Shown piece after piece: positions 17,776 to 28,402 of a stretch of DNA of 63,738 bases. The notes under the pieces were generated by a model. The model searched no databases and was not told where the DNA came from. It saw nothing but the letters and a program-made list of their open reading frames with translations. The stretch is from positions 1-63,738 of the forward strand of contig JAWKYB010000023.1 of the NCBI GenBank assembly GCA_041396705.1, in the 5' to 3' direction. The position numbers and the translations under genes are program-made. Source of the DNA: Alphaproteobacteria bacterium (GTDB taxonomy: Bacteria > Pseudomonadota > Alphaproteobacteria > CALKHQ01). Numbering within the stretch: position 1 is the first letter of the stretch; each line of letters starts with the position of its first letter.

Positions 17776-20700
17776 ATGGCGACATTCCCAAACCAAGGTT
17801 CACACCGGGACCGAAGCCGCCCATTGCGAACGATCCGCAGGATGTCCTCCGGGCGTGGACGGCATTGGAGGTTCTTTCGCCCCAAGGGTATCGGCGTGAG
17901 ACTGACCTGACCGGCGGAGACCGCTCGCGGATCGCCTGGCTGGAAGAGGGAGATTTGCCGTGGGAAATCGGCGAAAAGTCCCGGCCGAAGAAGCGGCTCT
18001 ACTATGAACTGATCCTGGCGCCATCAATCTCGGGCCAGCGGTTCGAAGCCCTGCTGAAACTATATGTGCGGACAACCGGCCTGACGCTCCAAGAGAGTCA
18101 CCAGAGGGTGTTTTAAAGCATCCTGCTCAGGGAAGGCCGACCGCTGAGGAGGAGAGACGAGCTTCGCGATCTCCAGCTTCGCCTGGGGCGTGCCGATCGC
18201 CTCAGGCAGGGGGATCTGAAGCTCCTCGCTGACTGGCCGACACAGGAGCGGCAGTTGGCGAAGGTTCCGGAGCGCCTGATAAAGCGGGACAAGGACGGCG
18301 AGGTCCAGCCTCTCACGAAAGCGTCGATCAGGAGCCTGTACAAATTATCTGAGAGACGCCTTGGCGTTGTCGGGGCACGACATCGAACCGCCCTGCTTTG
18401 CGGTGCGCCGGTACGAGTTTTTGCGAGCAATGTTCCCTCGAGCCCACGCTGCTGAATCCATCTGAGGACCTGGCAGCCGCACGGGAACAGGCCAAGAGCG
18501 GACAACTGCCGCGTGCTCTGAAATTCTATCTAGGCGTGTCATCGCCCGGAAAGCGGATCGATCTGCTTCAGGACGAGGCCTCCCTTCAGCACTTGCTGCA
18601 ACCGGCGTTGACGCCGCTCGGCAGATGGCCCGCAAGCGGACGGTTTCCATTGGCGCTGTTGCAGCAGGTGGCCGTGAACGGAACGACGGGAGGCCTTGGG
18701 GAAACCGGAGTCTCTGGCGGTCAACGCCCGCCGGGGACCGGCAGCATAGCTCCTCCGCGACATTGTGGCGGCCAGGGTGGTCGAACGCGCCCGTCGTCAT
18801 GGCCGGGTACAAGAACCCGGCCACCGCGTTCACCCAGACAGATCAGGCGTTTCCCAGCGCGGCGGAGCGAAGATCACATTGGCACCACCTGGACGACCGG
18901 CTGAAAGGCTTCGAGATGGTCGTGGCGTCCTCCAACAACAAGGCGGTTGAGAACGCTAGCGCCGAACTCCCGCGCTTGAAGCCATCGCCGCCGACGCGCC
19001 CGATCTGCGATATCTGGAAGTCGATCTCCGACGTGGTGCTCGAACGCGGGACCTTGGGGGATGATTGCCGCCGTCCTCGGAAACTCGTCCAACCGGTATC
19101 AGTTTTCACAGGCCTTCTGGGCGTGATGAAGAGAACGGTCTGTCGACATACCTGAACCACGTCGCCGGCATCCCGCAGTTCGCGGTCGAGCCTCAGCCGG
19201 ACGGGCAGCCGGTCAAGAGGCCGAGACGAGTCATTGCGGCTGAGCGCCCGCCGTCTGGTCAGAAGGGAGGCACTGGCCCGTTGGGAGAAGGCGCGCGCAT
19301 CCTTCGACGATGCGTTGAACACGGCCCAACACCCAGGCCAGGGGTTACAGAAAGTTCACGGGGAACTGTTGAAGCTCTCCGCGATGGCGGTTGGTGATCT
19401 CGAAGGCCCGGGCTGAGTTGCCGGAGCTCGAGCGCGAACTGCACGAAACGGAGTCCCGGATCCGGGACGCAGGCCGAAACCGTGCGGGCCGGGGCTGCGC
19501 TTCAGAGCGCGTCGATGCCCTGGCTGCGCATAAGGTGCGTGCGCGCGCCCCGGCTTCTTTGCCAGACCTCTCGGGACTCGGGCCGTAAGGATTGGCGTGA
19601 TGAGCATCACCGCAGAACGCAGCAGCAGCGTTCCTGCCAACGCATGTCGAGGAGCGCCAGGCGCGCTCCGAATCTGAAGCGGAATGGGCATCGCCAGGAC
19701 GGAGCTTCTTGAAAAGAAGAAGGAGGAGCTGGCGCAGCACGAAGCCTGCATCAGTCTCTGAGCGAAGAAGTCTCCAGGATGTGGAAGCCAGCTGGCGGCG
19801 CCGGTGCTCGACGCAGCATTCTTCGGCCGCGCACAGCGACATCCAGACCTCCAGCCTTTGGTACGAGCGGGCACAGCATATTGAGCGCGATCGCGTGTTC
19901 GGAGAAGGCGATGGCGCTCCACCGCGCGTTCATGGACTGCGGCCGGATCCTGCGGCAGACCTTCGATCTTCTGGAATCCTTCGGCACGCGCTCGCCGGCA
20001 CCCCTCAAAAGATCGCCTATCGCAGACCTGCGGTCTTCGTTCTTCCTCGTCGTGCCGGTTGTCTCGACGACCTTCGCTTCCGTGCACCGGATGTTCTCGC
20101 GCCTCAAATCTGAAACGCTCGGCTGGCTGCTGGTCGATGAGGCGGGACAGGCCGTACGGGCAAGAAGCCGTTGGAGCGCTCATGCGCTCAAAACGGACCA
20201 TTGTCGTCGGTGATCCCCTTCAGATCGAGCCGGTGGTCACACTGCCGAACAGCCTGACGGAGGAGATCTTGCCTGTTCTTCGGTGTAGACCCTCTACCGC
20301 CAATGCACCTGAAGCCCGGTGCAGGTGGTCGCTGATCGGGCCAGCCCCTACTGTGCGCGCTCGACAGGGAGCGGCTATCGGGATGTGGGAGCGCTGCTTC
20401 ACCAGGCGCTGTGACAGTCCCGCATGTTCGATATCTCGAACGAAATTGCCTTATTCCAATCTGATGGTGCAGGCGAAACAGCATGCAACTGTAACCTGCC
20501 ACTTCGGGCCGCTCATGCTGGATCGACGTGGTGGGCAAACCCGGCCCGGACAAATGGTGAGGATGAGGCGGCCAGACTGATCGATCCCCTGAGGACGCCA
20601 GCAAGCGGCGCCGAGGCCACCTCTATGTCGTCACACCTTTGTCATTGGTGTGCAGACAATCTGAGCATGAAGCGCCTCGTCACCAGCCGCGTTCTCGATG

Positions 20701-20953
20701 GCTGGGTCAGAAGGACCCCAATCGTGGGTATGGGATCAGCGTCGGCACGGTGCACATCACCAGGGGCGGGAAGCGGACCGTCTTCTTTGTGCTCAGCCCA
20801 AGGGCCACCGCAACGAGGCGCGAGTGGCCATGGGGAGACCTGTCTGGTCAACGTGGCAGTCACACGGGCCCAGTCTGCGCTCTATGTGATCGGCACCGTG
20901 AATTGTGGAGAGCGGTTGGGGTGTTCGCGGCACTGGACCGCTCGTTGGCATAG
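17776..20953 (+). pseudogene. Large superfamily 1 (DNA2/NAM7-like) DNA/RNA helicase, shattered by many frameshifts
   Basis: The pieces, all plus strand and collinear, give a protein of about 1,050 residues. They run: DVLRAWTALEVLSPQGYRR (near 17850); LPRALKFYLGVSSPGKRIDL (18510); a P-loop remnant with PPGTG but no following Lys-Thr (18726-18750); VVASSNNKAVEN (18924-18953); a long charged coiled-coil-like middle; GWLLVDEAGQA, the Walker B DEAG form (20121-20153); RTIVVGDPLQIEPVVTLP (20194-20247); and VNVAVTRAQSALYVIG, motif VI (20846-20893). More than ten indels separate them. DEAG and VAVTRAQ are typical of Upf1/DNA2-like helicases. GC is lower than in flanking genes, suggesting transfer. 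Motifs are little altered by substitution, so either decay is recent or this part of the assembly is poor. Confidence 0.75.
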
Positions 20954-21275
20954 AAGGCACACGAATCGCTCTAATATTGATATAGAGAGGCATTCGTAAT
21001 TGGCAAGAAAGCAGCAGAATTTATTCTCACAATATTTTTTGAAGACACTTATTGCCCTCGGTGACAAACATCACCTTTGGTTGTTTCGACGAGGCAATCT
21101 GGAAGGGGATAACTGCACCGGTTACCGTGATCCTCGGTTGATATGAAAGTCCGTCACCAGAGACGGACAATGCGGAAGAGCAGGTCACATGCCTTCCCCA
21201 AAATGAGGACCCCGTGCAATTGCGCAACTGTAATTTATACGCGCTGCCGTATGTGGTCGGCCGACTACGTCGCCC
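20954..21275. other. AT-rich intergenic stretch after the helicase remnant
   Basis: 322 bp without a supportable gene. The segment 20990-21080 is the most AT-rich part of the window (runs such as AATTTATTCTCACAATATTTTTT). GC returns to the genomic level after about 21240. It probably contains the right boundary of the lower-GC segment; no repeat matching the left boundary could be found by eye. Confidence 0.45.
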
Positions 21276-23133
21276 CTACCGCCCGAAGATCGAGCCCAGC
21301 AGCCCGCGCATGACCTGCCTGCCGATCTGGCTGCCGGCGCTGCGGGCCAGGGACTTGGCGAAGGCTTCGCCGACGGACTGGCGGTTGGAGGCGCGGGCGG
21401 GCTTGGCGCCCCAGCCGTCGTCGTCGCCGGCGTGGCGGCGGGCCTGGCGGCCGTAGCTGTACTGGCGTTCGGGCGGCGCGTTGCGTGCCGCGGGCCGGTC
21501 GGGGGCGCGGTCGCCTGGGCGGTCGGGCTGGCGCTCGCGCGGGCGGAAGCGTCGTCGTCCCTGCCGTCGTCGCTGTCGCCGCCCCTGAAGCCGCCTGCGT
21601 CCCCGGCCCGGTCGCCGTTCCTGTCGCCATTCCGGCGCCGGCCGGGCCGCGCGGGGCGAGGCCCAGCCGCCGTCGGCGCGCACGGCGGCGGGGCGGTTGA
21701 TCGGCCCGTCGCCGGCGGCACCCGGCCGGTCGGCGCCGCGCCGCCGCCGGCCGCGCTCGATCGCCTGCGCCATAGCGCCGGGCGCCCTGCCCGCCGCCAC
21801 CCGGGCCACCCGCACCCTGCCCGCCCGGGGCATCGAGCCAGCCGTCGGCACGGCCCTCGGCGCGGCGCTGCAGCAGCTCGTAGGCGGAGGTGCGGTCGAT
21901 CTCGGTCCGGTACTTGGCTCCGAGCCCGCTGGCGGCGATCGCGGCACCGCGCTCCTCCGCGCTGAGCGGGCCCATGCGCGAGGCCGGCGGGCGGATCAGG
22001 GTGCGGTGCACCACCGAGGGGATGCCCTTCTCGATCAGGGTCGAGACCAGCGCCTCGCCGATGCCGAGCTCGGGGATCACGTCGGCGGCGCTGAACGCCG
22101 GGTTCTGGCGGAAGGTGTCGCCGACCGCGGCGATCGCCTTCTTGTCGCGCGGGGTGAAGGCGCGCAGCGCGTGCTGGAAGCGGTTGCCGAGCTGGCCCAG
22201 CACCTCGTCGGGAATGTCGAGCGGGCTCTGGGTGCAGAAATAGACGCCGACGCCCTTGGAGCGGATCAGGCGGACCAGCATCTCGATCTTGTCGACCAGC
22301 GCCTTCGGCGCGTCCTCGAACAGCATGTGCGCCTCGTCGAAGAAGAACACGAGCTTCGGCTTGGCGGGGTCGCCCACCTCCGGCAGCTGCTCGAACAGCT
22401 CCGACAGCAGCCACAGCAGGAAGGTGCTGTAGAGCTTGGGATGGGTCATCAGCGCGTTGGCGGCGAGGATGTTCACCGTGCCGCGGCCGGCCGCGTCGAG
22501 GCGCATGAAGTCGGCGAGGTCGAGCGCCGGCTCGCCGAAGAAGCGGTCGGCGCCCTGCGCCTCCAGGCTCAACAGCGCGCGCTGGATGGTGCCGACCGTG
22601 GTGCGGCTGACATTGCCGTAGCTGGCGCTGATCTCGCGGAAATTGTCGGCCAGGAAGGCCAGCACGGCGCGCAGGTCCTTCAGGTCGAGGATCATCAGCC
22701 CCTGCTCGTCGGCCACCTTGAAGGCAATGTCGAGCACGCCGGCCTGGGTGTCGTTCAGCTCCATCAGGCGGGCGAGCAGCAGCGGCCCCATCTCGCTGAT
22801 GGTGGTGCGGATCGGCAGGCCCTCGGCGCCGAACAGGTCCCAGATCGCCACCGGCGCGCCGGCCATCTCATAGCGGTCGAGCCCGATGGTGCGCGCCCGC
22901 TTGAGCAGGAAGTCCTTCGGCTCGCCCGGCGCGGCGATGCCGCTGAGGTCGCCCTTCATGTCGGGCGCGAACACCGGCACGCCGGCATCGGCAAAGCCCT
23001 GGGCCAGGATCTGCAGGGTCACCGTCTTGCCGGTGCCGGTGGCACCGGTAATCAGGCCATGTCGATTTGCGTATTTCAGGTGTAGATACTGCGGCTCGTC
23101 TCCCGCACCCACGAAAATCGCGTCATCGACCAC
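21276..23133 (-). pseudogene. DUF853 family (HerA-like) ATPase, C-terminal frameshift
   Basis: A P-loop ATPase of about 619 residues. Starting from GTG at 23133 (VVDDAIFVGAG) it has a Walker A region ATGTGKTVTLQILAQGF, APDMKGDLSGIAAPGE, VFFFDEAHMLFEDAPK (Walker B) and TQSPLDIPDEVLGQLGNR, all typical of the DUF853/HerA-FtsK superfamily. After WLDAPGGQ (about 21.78-21.83 kb) the frame shifts; the rest, an Arg/Pro/Gly-rich linker, leads to the family C-terminus VGEAFAKSLARSAGSQIGR and GLLGSIFGR at 21276. The shift falls in long G/C-rich repeats and may be a sequence error. The family's role is unsettled; a DNA-translocase-type ATPase is likely. Confidence 0.85.
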
Positions 23134-23306
23134 GGTTCGATTTCCCTTCGCACTAGCCCGCCCAGGTATTTCGCGATACCAAGTGCGGCACCGGCCCATC
23201 CGCATCCGGGCAAGCAGTATGCGGCGATGCGCTGGCCGGTCAACACGGGCCTGCGCCCCCCGGCACACCCAGGCCCGGCAACAATGTCACGGCGGAGGGA
23301 ACCCGA

Positions 23307-23714
23307 ATGAGCTACAGCATCCTCGACATCGAAGGCATCGGGCCGGCCAACGGCAAGAAGCTGAAGGCGGCCGGCATCGCCACCACCGCGGCGCTGCTGA
23401 AGCGCTGCGGCAGCGCGAAGGGCCGCAAGGAAGCGGCCGGCGCCACCGGCTTCTCCGAGGCGCAGCTGCTGAAGTGGGCCAACATGGCCGACCTGATGCG
23501 GGTGCGCGGCGTCGGCGAGGAATATTCCGAACTGCTCGAGGCCGCCGGCGTCGACACGGTCAAGGAACTGCGCAACCGCAAGGCCGAGAACCTGGCCGCC
23601 CGCATGGGCGAGGTCAACGCCGCCAAGAAGCTGGTCCGCCAGCTGCCCTCCGTCAAACAGGTCACCCGCTGGGTCGAGCACGCCAAGACCCTGGATCCCG
23701 CCATCAGTCACTGA
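23307..23714 (+). CDS. DUF4332 helix-hairpin-helix protein
   Basis: A 135-residue soluble protein built of two helix-hairpin-helix-like units: ILDIEGIGPANGKKLKAAGI (6-25) and MRVRGVGEEYSELLEAAGVD (62-81). The GIGP and GVGEEYSELLEAAGV motifs are diagnostic for DUF4332, a family related to RNA-polymerase alpha C-terminal and nucleic-acid-binding HhH domains. The ATG at 23307 follows GGAGGGAACCCGA. It diverges from the DUF853 ATPase (173-bp gap). DNA binding is likely; the target is unknown. Confidence 0.88.
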   Translation: MSYSILDIEGIGPANGKKLKAAGIATTAALLKRCGSAKGRKEAAGATGFSEAQLLKWANMADLMRVRGVGEEYSELLEAAGVDTVKELRNRKAENLAARMGEVNAAKKLVRQLPSVKQVTRWVEHAKTLDPAISH

Positions 23715-23833
23715 CCGGCGCGGCGGCCGCGCCGCCCGCCGTCCGCCCGGATCTGCCCGGCCGGCGCCGTCGCCGGCGGCGCGACCCTGTGCCGGTTGCG
23801 CCGCGCGGCACCGGCCGCCCATAGTCGCGGGCG

Positions 23834-25459
23834 ATGGAAAGCGACATCCTGCGGGTGCTGGGCGGCGTCGGGCTGTTCCTGTTCGGCATGGTGGTGCTGA
23901 CCGACGGGCTGCGCCGGCTGGCCGGCCACGCCCTGCGCCAGGCGCTCGCCCGCTTCACCACCAGCCCGGTCACCGGCGCCGCCACCGGCGCGCTGACCAC
24001 CGCGGTGATCCAGTCGTCGAGCGCGACCACGGTGACCGCGATCGGCTTCGTCGGCGCCGGCCTGCTGACCTTCCCGCAGGCGCTCGGCATCGTGCTCGGC
24101 GCCAATGTCGGCACCACGGTGACCGGCTGGCTGGTGGCGCTGGTCGGCTTCAAGCTGAAGATCGGCGTCGCGGTGCTGCCGCTGGTGCTGGTCGGCGTGC
24201 TGATGACCATCTTCGGCCGCAACCGGCTGAACCATGCCGGCTGGGCGCTGGCCGGCTTCGGCATGCTGTTCCTGGGCATCGACGCGATCCAGGGCGGCAT
24301 GGCCCGGTTCGAGGGGCTGGTGACGCCGGCCGACTTCCCGTCCCCGGACCTGTTCGGCCGGCTGCAGCTGGTGCTGATCGGCATCGCCGTCACCATCGTC
24401 ACCCAGTCGTCCAGCGCCGGCGTGGCCACCGCGCTGGTCGCGCTGGGCGCCGGCGCCATCACCTTCGACCAGGCCGCCGCGCTGGTGATCGGCATGGACG
24501 TCGGCACCACCAGCACGGCGGCGCTGGCCACCGTCGGCGGCTCCACCGCCACCCGGCGCACCGGCTATGCCCACGTCATCTTCAACCTGATGATCGGCAC
24601 CGGCGCCTTCTTCCTGCTCGGCCCGGTCGCCGATGCGGTACGCGGCTGGGTCGCCGCCGACGGCGCCGGCAACGCGCAGATCGCGGTGGTCGCCTTCCAC
24701 ACCGCGATGAATCTGGTCGGCGTGCTGCTGGTTCTGCCGGTGGCCGGGCCGTTCGCGCGGCTGGTGATGCGGCTGGTGCCCGAGCGCGGGCCGCCGCTGA
24801 TCCACCGGCTCGACGACCGCGTGCTGCACGACCCCGCCGCCGCGGTCGACGCGCTGGCCGCCACCATCCGCGACCTCGCCTTCGCGCTGTTCGGCCATCT
24901 GGCCCACGCGCTGAACCCGGCCTGGCGCGGCCAGGTGCCCACCGTCACCCTGCGCCGGCTGGCCGACGACCTGGAGGCGACCCGCGGCTTCGCCGAGCGC
25001 ATCCGCACCGACCAGCGGCTGCCGCGGGCGCTGCGCCGCCACGTCGCCGCGATGCACGCGCTCGACCACCTGCACCGGCTGCTGCATCGGCTCGGCCAGA
25101 CCGAGCGGATCGTCGCCACCGGCGGCGACGCGCGGTTGCGCCGGCTGGCCGACGTGACCCGGCGGGTGGTCGCCGCGCTGACGCCCGACGGCGACCCCAA
25201 GCGTGCCGACCGCCGGCTCGACCGGCTGCGCCGGCTGCTGCGCGACCAGCGCCGCGGCTTCCGCGAGCGCACCCTGGTGCTGGCGGCCGAGCAGCGGCTG
25301 GACGCCGAGACCGCGGTGCTGCGGCTGGACAGCATCCGCTGGCTGCACCGGGCGGCCTATCACGTCTGGCGCATCGTGCATCACCTGCGGCTGGCGGAGG
25401 AGCAGGCCGCGCCGGAGCCGGCCGCGCCCGCCGTGGAGACCGAGGCGGAGGAGGACTAG
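23834..25459 (+). CDS. Na+/phosphate cotransporter family protein with PhoU-like tail
   Basis: A 541-residue inner-membrane protein. Two inverted NaPi repeats carry the QSSS motifs: AVIQSSSATTVTAIGFVGAG (57-76) and VTQSSSAGVATALVALGAG (about 194-212). About eight to nine membrane helices fill the first 330 residues. The remaining 200 residues are soluble and helical (Arg/Leu-rich), as in the PhoU-like domain fused to YjbB-type proteins. It probably moves phosphate or another anion with Na+. It stands alone, 119 bp after DUF4332. An acidic tail (ETEAEED) closes the protein. Confidence 0.92.
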   Translation: MESDILRVLGGVGLFLFGMVVLTDGLRRLAGHALRQALARFTTSPVTGAATGALTTAVIQSSSATTVTAIGFVGAGLLTFPQALGIVLGANVGTTVTGWLVALVGFKLKIGVAVLPLVLVGVLMTIFGRNRLNHAGWALAGFGMLFLGIDAIQGGMARFEGLVTPADFPSPDLFGRLQLVLIGIAVTIVTQSSSAGVATALVALGAGAITFDQAAALVIGMDVGTTSTAALATVGGSTATRRTGYAHVIFNLMIGTGAFFLLGPVADAVRGWVAADGAGNAQIAVVAFHTAMNLVGVLLVLPVAGPFARLVMRLVPERGPPLIHRLDDRVLHDPAAAVDALAATIRDLAFALFGHLAHALNPAWRGQVPTVTLRRLADDLEATRGFAERIRTDQRLPRALRRHVAAMHALDHLHRLLHRLGQTERIVATGGDARLRRLADVTRRVVAALTPDGDPKRADRRLDRLRRLLRDQRRGFRERTLVLAAEQRLDAETAVLRLDSIRWLHRAAYHVWRIVHHLRLAEEQAAPEPAAPAVETEAEED

Positions 25460-25736
25460 GACGGCGGCATTGCCCATTTCGCAGGCAGTGCCCGGCCCCG
25501 CGGCAGGATGGCCGGAAACCGCGGCATCCGGCCCGGCCCGCCGCCGCGCACGCCCGGCGCGCCGCCGTCATCCTGCTGGCCGGGGGCGGCGCTCTGTGTT
25601 CAAATACCGGGCAGGGCCCGCCGTCGAATCCACGTCGTGACGGCGCCGGGCCTGCGGTCGGCCGCGCGATGTCCCGCAAGGATGCGTGGCCTGCTTTTTG
25701 CTGAATCTGGGTCGCGAAGAGCCTGGGGGGAGAACA

Positions 25737-26741
25737 ATGGCGCTGCAAGAAGTCCCGGTCATCGACATCGCGCCGTTCTACGACGGCGGTGCCGAGGGCC
25801 GGCAGAGGGTTGGGCGTGCGATCGACCGCGCCTGCACCGACATCGGATTCCTCACGATCGTCGGGCACAGGGTTCCGGACGACCTGGTCCGGCACACCTA
25901 CGACGTGTCGAAGCAGTTCTTCGACCTGCCGCTGGACGAGAAGATGCGGGTCAAGCGGCCGACGCCCGAGCAGGTGCGCGGCTACAGCCCGCTGTGCGAC
26001 GAGGGCCTGTCCTATTCGCTGGACGAGCCGACGCCGGGCGACCTGAAGGAATCGCTGACCGTCGGCCCGGTCGACGTGCCGGCCGACGACCCCTATTTCC
26101 ACGGCCCCGAGGCCGGCCCCCATTTCGCGCCGAACCTGTGGCCGGCGCGGCCGGCCGACCTGAAGGACACCTGGATCGCCTATTTCCGGGCGATGGAACG
26201 GCTTTCGGCCGACCTGATGACAATGTTCGCGATCGGGCTCGGCCTGCCGGACACGTTCTTCGACAAGCTGATCGACCGCCACATCAGCATGTTCCGGGTG
26301 CTGAACTATCCCGACCAGCCGAACCCGCCGGAGAAGAACCAGCTGCGCGCCGGCGCGCATTCCGACTATGGCAGCCTGACCATCGTGCGCCAGGAGAACG
26401 CACCCGGCGGCCTGCAGGTGCGCAACAAGGCCGGCGAGTGGGTGCCGGTGGAGCCGGTCGAGGGCGGCTTCGTCGTCAACATCGGCGACCTGATGATGGA
26501 ATGGACCAACGACAAGTGGATCTCGACCATGCACCGCGTGGTCAATCCGCCGCGCGACAAGGCGCTGGGCAGCCGGCGCCAGTCGCTGGTGTTCTTCCAC
26601 CAGCCGAACTACGACGCGCTGGTCGAGGTGCTGCCCGGCTGCCACGACGCCGCCAACCCGCCGAAGTACGAGCCGATCACCTCCGGCCAGCACCTCTACA
26701 ACAAGTTCGTCAAGCAGACGACCTTCGGCGCCGGCATGTGA
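25737..26741 (+). CDS. Isopenicillin N synthase-like 2-oxoglutarate/Fe(II)-dependent oxygenase
   Basis: A 334-residue cytoplasmic oxygenase. The iron triad is H208 and D210 in AGAHSDYGSLTI and H266 in STMHRVVNP; R281-x-S283 in RRQSLVFFHQP is the 2-oxoglutarate-binding pair. The N-terminal DIOX_N domain begins VPVIDIAPF. The length and both domains are complete. GGGGGGAGAACA precedes the ATG at 25737. It heads a seven-gene operon and is followed 2 bp later by a VOC gene. With the BMP transporter downstream, it probably hydroxylates or oxidatively demethylates the imported compound. The substrate is unknown. Confidence 0.92.
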   Translation: MALQEVPVIDIAPFYDGGAEGRQRVGRAIDRACTDIGFLTIVGHRVPDDLVRHTYDVSKQFFDLPLDEKMRVKRPTPEQVRGYSPLCDEGLSYSLDEPTPGDLKESLTVGPVDVPADDPYFHGPEAGPHFAPNLWPARPADLKDTWIAYFRAMERLSADLMTMFAIGLGLPDTFFDKLIDRHISMFRVLNYPDQPNPPEKNQLRAGAHSDYGSLTIVRQENAPGGLQVRNKAGEWVPVEPVEGGFVVNIGDLMMEWTNDKWISTMHRVVNPPRDKALGSRRQSLVFFHQPNYDALVEVLPGCHDAANPPKYEPITSGQHLYNKFVKQTTFGAGM

Positions 26742-26743
26742 GC

Positions 26744-27139
26744 ATGGCGCATCTGTCCTACGTCAACGTGTTCGCGGCCGACATCGTCGCGCTGTCGCAG
26801 TTCTACATGGACGTGTTCGGCTTCAAGGAGGTCGAGGCGATCCGCTCGCCGATCTTCCGCGGGATCGACGCCGGCAAGGTATGCATCGGCTTCAACGCCC
26901 ACGATGCATACGACCTGCTCAAGCTCGACGCCTATCGCGACACCGCCGGCGTCAAGTTCCTGCTCAACATCGACGTCGACGGCACCGCGGCGGTCGACCG
27001 CATCACCGAGGCCGCGGTCGGCCGCGGCGCGACGCTGATCAAGGCGCCCTACAAGACCTACTACAACTGGTATCAGTCGGTGCTGCTCGACCCGGAGGGC
27101 AACGTGTTCCGGGTCAATCACATGCTGCCGGAGGGCTGA
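26744..27139 (+). CDS. VOC-fold protein (glyoxalase/bleomycin-resistance/dioxygenase family)
   Basis: A 131-residue single VOC domain: HLSYVNVFAADIVALSQFYM at the start, with a metal-ligand-like His3, and SVLLDPEGNVFRVNHML at the end with a Glu/Asp-rich turn. It starts 2 bp after the oxygenase stop (TGAGCATG), so the two are translationally coupled and likely act on consecutive intermediates. VOC proteins include isomerases, dioxygenases and carriers; no specific activity can be read. A 134-bp gap with a palindromic repeat separates it from the BMP gene. Confidence 0.9.
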   Translation: MAHLSYVNVFAADIVALSQFYMDVFGFKEVEAIRSPIFRGIDAGKVCIGFNAHDAYDLLKLDAYRDTAGVKFLLNIDVDGTAAVDRITEAAVGRGATLIKAPYKTYYNWYQSVLLDPEGNVFRVNHMLPEG

Positions 27140-27166
27140 CCGGACAGCGGCCGCGCGCCGGCAAAT

Positions 27167-27250
27167 GTCATCCCCGGGGCCTGTCCCGGGGATCTCCACG
27201 GGACGGAGCGCGGACGGCAAGAGATCCCCGGGTCACGCCCGGGGACGACG
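27167..27250. repeat. Palindromic intergenic repeat of the GTCATCCCCGGG class, copy 1
   Basis: Outer arms GTCATCCCCGGGGCCTGTCC and its approximate reverse complement (GGTCACGCCCGGGGACGAC) enclose an inner GGGGATCT/AGATCCCC pair. The same arrangement recurs at 36569-36674. Such imperfect palindromes are scattered between genes in many alphaproteobacteria. It lies inside the operon, just upstream of the BMP gene. Confidence 0.8.
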
Positions 27251-27273
27251 AAACAAGAGAGAGGGGAACGGGG

Positions 27274-28356
27274 ATGAGGACTTGGATGCTGGCGGCGACT
27301 GCCGCCGCGACGATGACGCTGGCGGCCGGCGGCGCGTCGGCGATGGGGCTGACCGAGGAGCCGAAGGTCGCGTTCATCTACATCGCGCCGGTCGGCGACC
27401 TGGGCTGGACCTACATGCACGACCAGTCGCGGCTGGCGGTGGAGGAGCGGCTCGGCATCGAGACCGCGTTCACCGAGAGCATTCCGGAGGTCACCACCGA
27501 CGTCCGCAACGTCATCGACCGCTATGTCTCGCGCGGCTACAACGTGATCGTCGGCACCGCCTACGGCTATTCCGACGCCTTCCTGCAGGCGGCCGAGGAA
27601 TATCCCGACGTGGTGTTCATGAACGCGGCCGGCACCACCTCGGCGGCGAACCTGACCTCCTATTACGGGCGCAGCTACGAGGGCATGTACCTGGCCGGCA
27701 TGGCCGCCGGCGCGGTGACCGAGACCAACAAGCTCGGCTTCGTCGCCGCCTATCCGCTCGGCCTGGTGCTGTGGAACGTCAACGCCTTCGCGCTGGGCGC
27801 GCAGCGGGTGAACCCGGATGCCGAGGTCATCGTCAGCTTCACCAACACCTGGTACGACCCGGTGCTGGAGGAGGAGACCGCGCAGGCGCTGATCGAGCAG
27901 GGCGTCGACGTGATCGGCCAGCACCAGGACACGCCCGGGCCGCAGATCGCCGCGGAGAAGGCCGGCATCCACTCGGTCGGCTACAACGCCGACATGTCCG
28001 GCTCGGCGCCGACGGCGCACATCATGGCCTCCACCTTCGACTGGGGCGACTTCGTGGTGCCTGCGATACAAGCGGCCCAGGAAGGCACATTCGAGGGCGG
28101 CTTCAGCTTCACCGGGCTCGACACCGGCGTGGTCGACATCTCCGCCTTCACCGGCGACGCGGTGCCGGAGGACGTGCGCGCGCAGATTCTCGACGTGAAG
28201 CAGCAGATCGCCTCCGGCGCGTTCCACCCCTTCACCGGGCCGATCCGCGACAACGCCGGCACGGTGGTGGTCGAGGACGGCGTCGTGATGGACGACGGCG
28301 CGCTGTGGGGCATGAACTTCCTGGTCGAAGGCGTGATCGGCGCGCTGCCCGAATAG
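27274..28356 (+). CDS. BMP-family ABC transporter substrate-binding protein
   Basis: A 360-residue periplasmic protein with a Sec signal peptide (MRTWMLAATAAATMTLAAGG, cleavage after ASA near 23) and the BMP (PF02608) pattern: KVAFIYIAPVGDLGWTYMHD, TDVRNVIDRYVSRGYNVI, GRSYEGMYLAGMAAG and NTWYDPVLEEETAQALIEQG. BMP proteins bind nucleosides, purines or related ligands for ABC import. There is no lipobox Cys, so it should be soluble. The next gene (GTG 28403) is the ATPase. It is also linked to an oxygenase and an SDR. The ligand is unknown. Confidence 0.93.
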   Translation: MRTWMLAATAAATMTLAAGGASAMGLTEEPKVAFIYIAPVGDLGWTYMHDQSRLAVEERLGIETAFTESIPEVTTDVRNVIDRYVSRGYNVIVGTAYGYSDAFLQAAEEYPDVVFMNAAGTTSAANLTSYYGRSYEGMYLAGMAAGAVTETNKLGFVAAYPLGLVLWNVNAFALGAQRVNPDAEVIVSFTNTWYDPVLEEETAQALIEQGVDVIGQHQDTPGPQIAAEKAGIHSVGYNADMSGSAPTAHIMASTFDWGDFVVPAIQAAQEGTFEGGFSFTGLDTGVVDISAFTGDAVPEDVRAQILDVKQQIASGAFHPFTGPIRDNAGTVVVEDGVVMDDGALWGMNFLVEGVIGALPE

Positions 28357-28402
28357 GACCGCCGCAAATCCGCAGCCGCCCGTCGCCGATGCCCTGCCGG
28401 CC

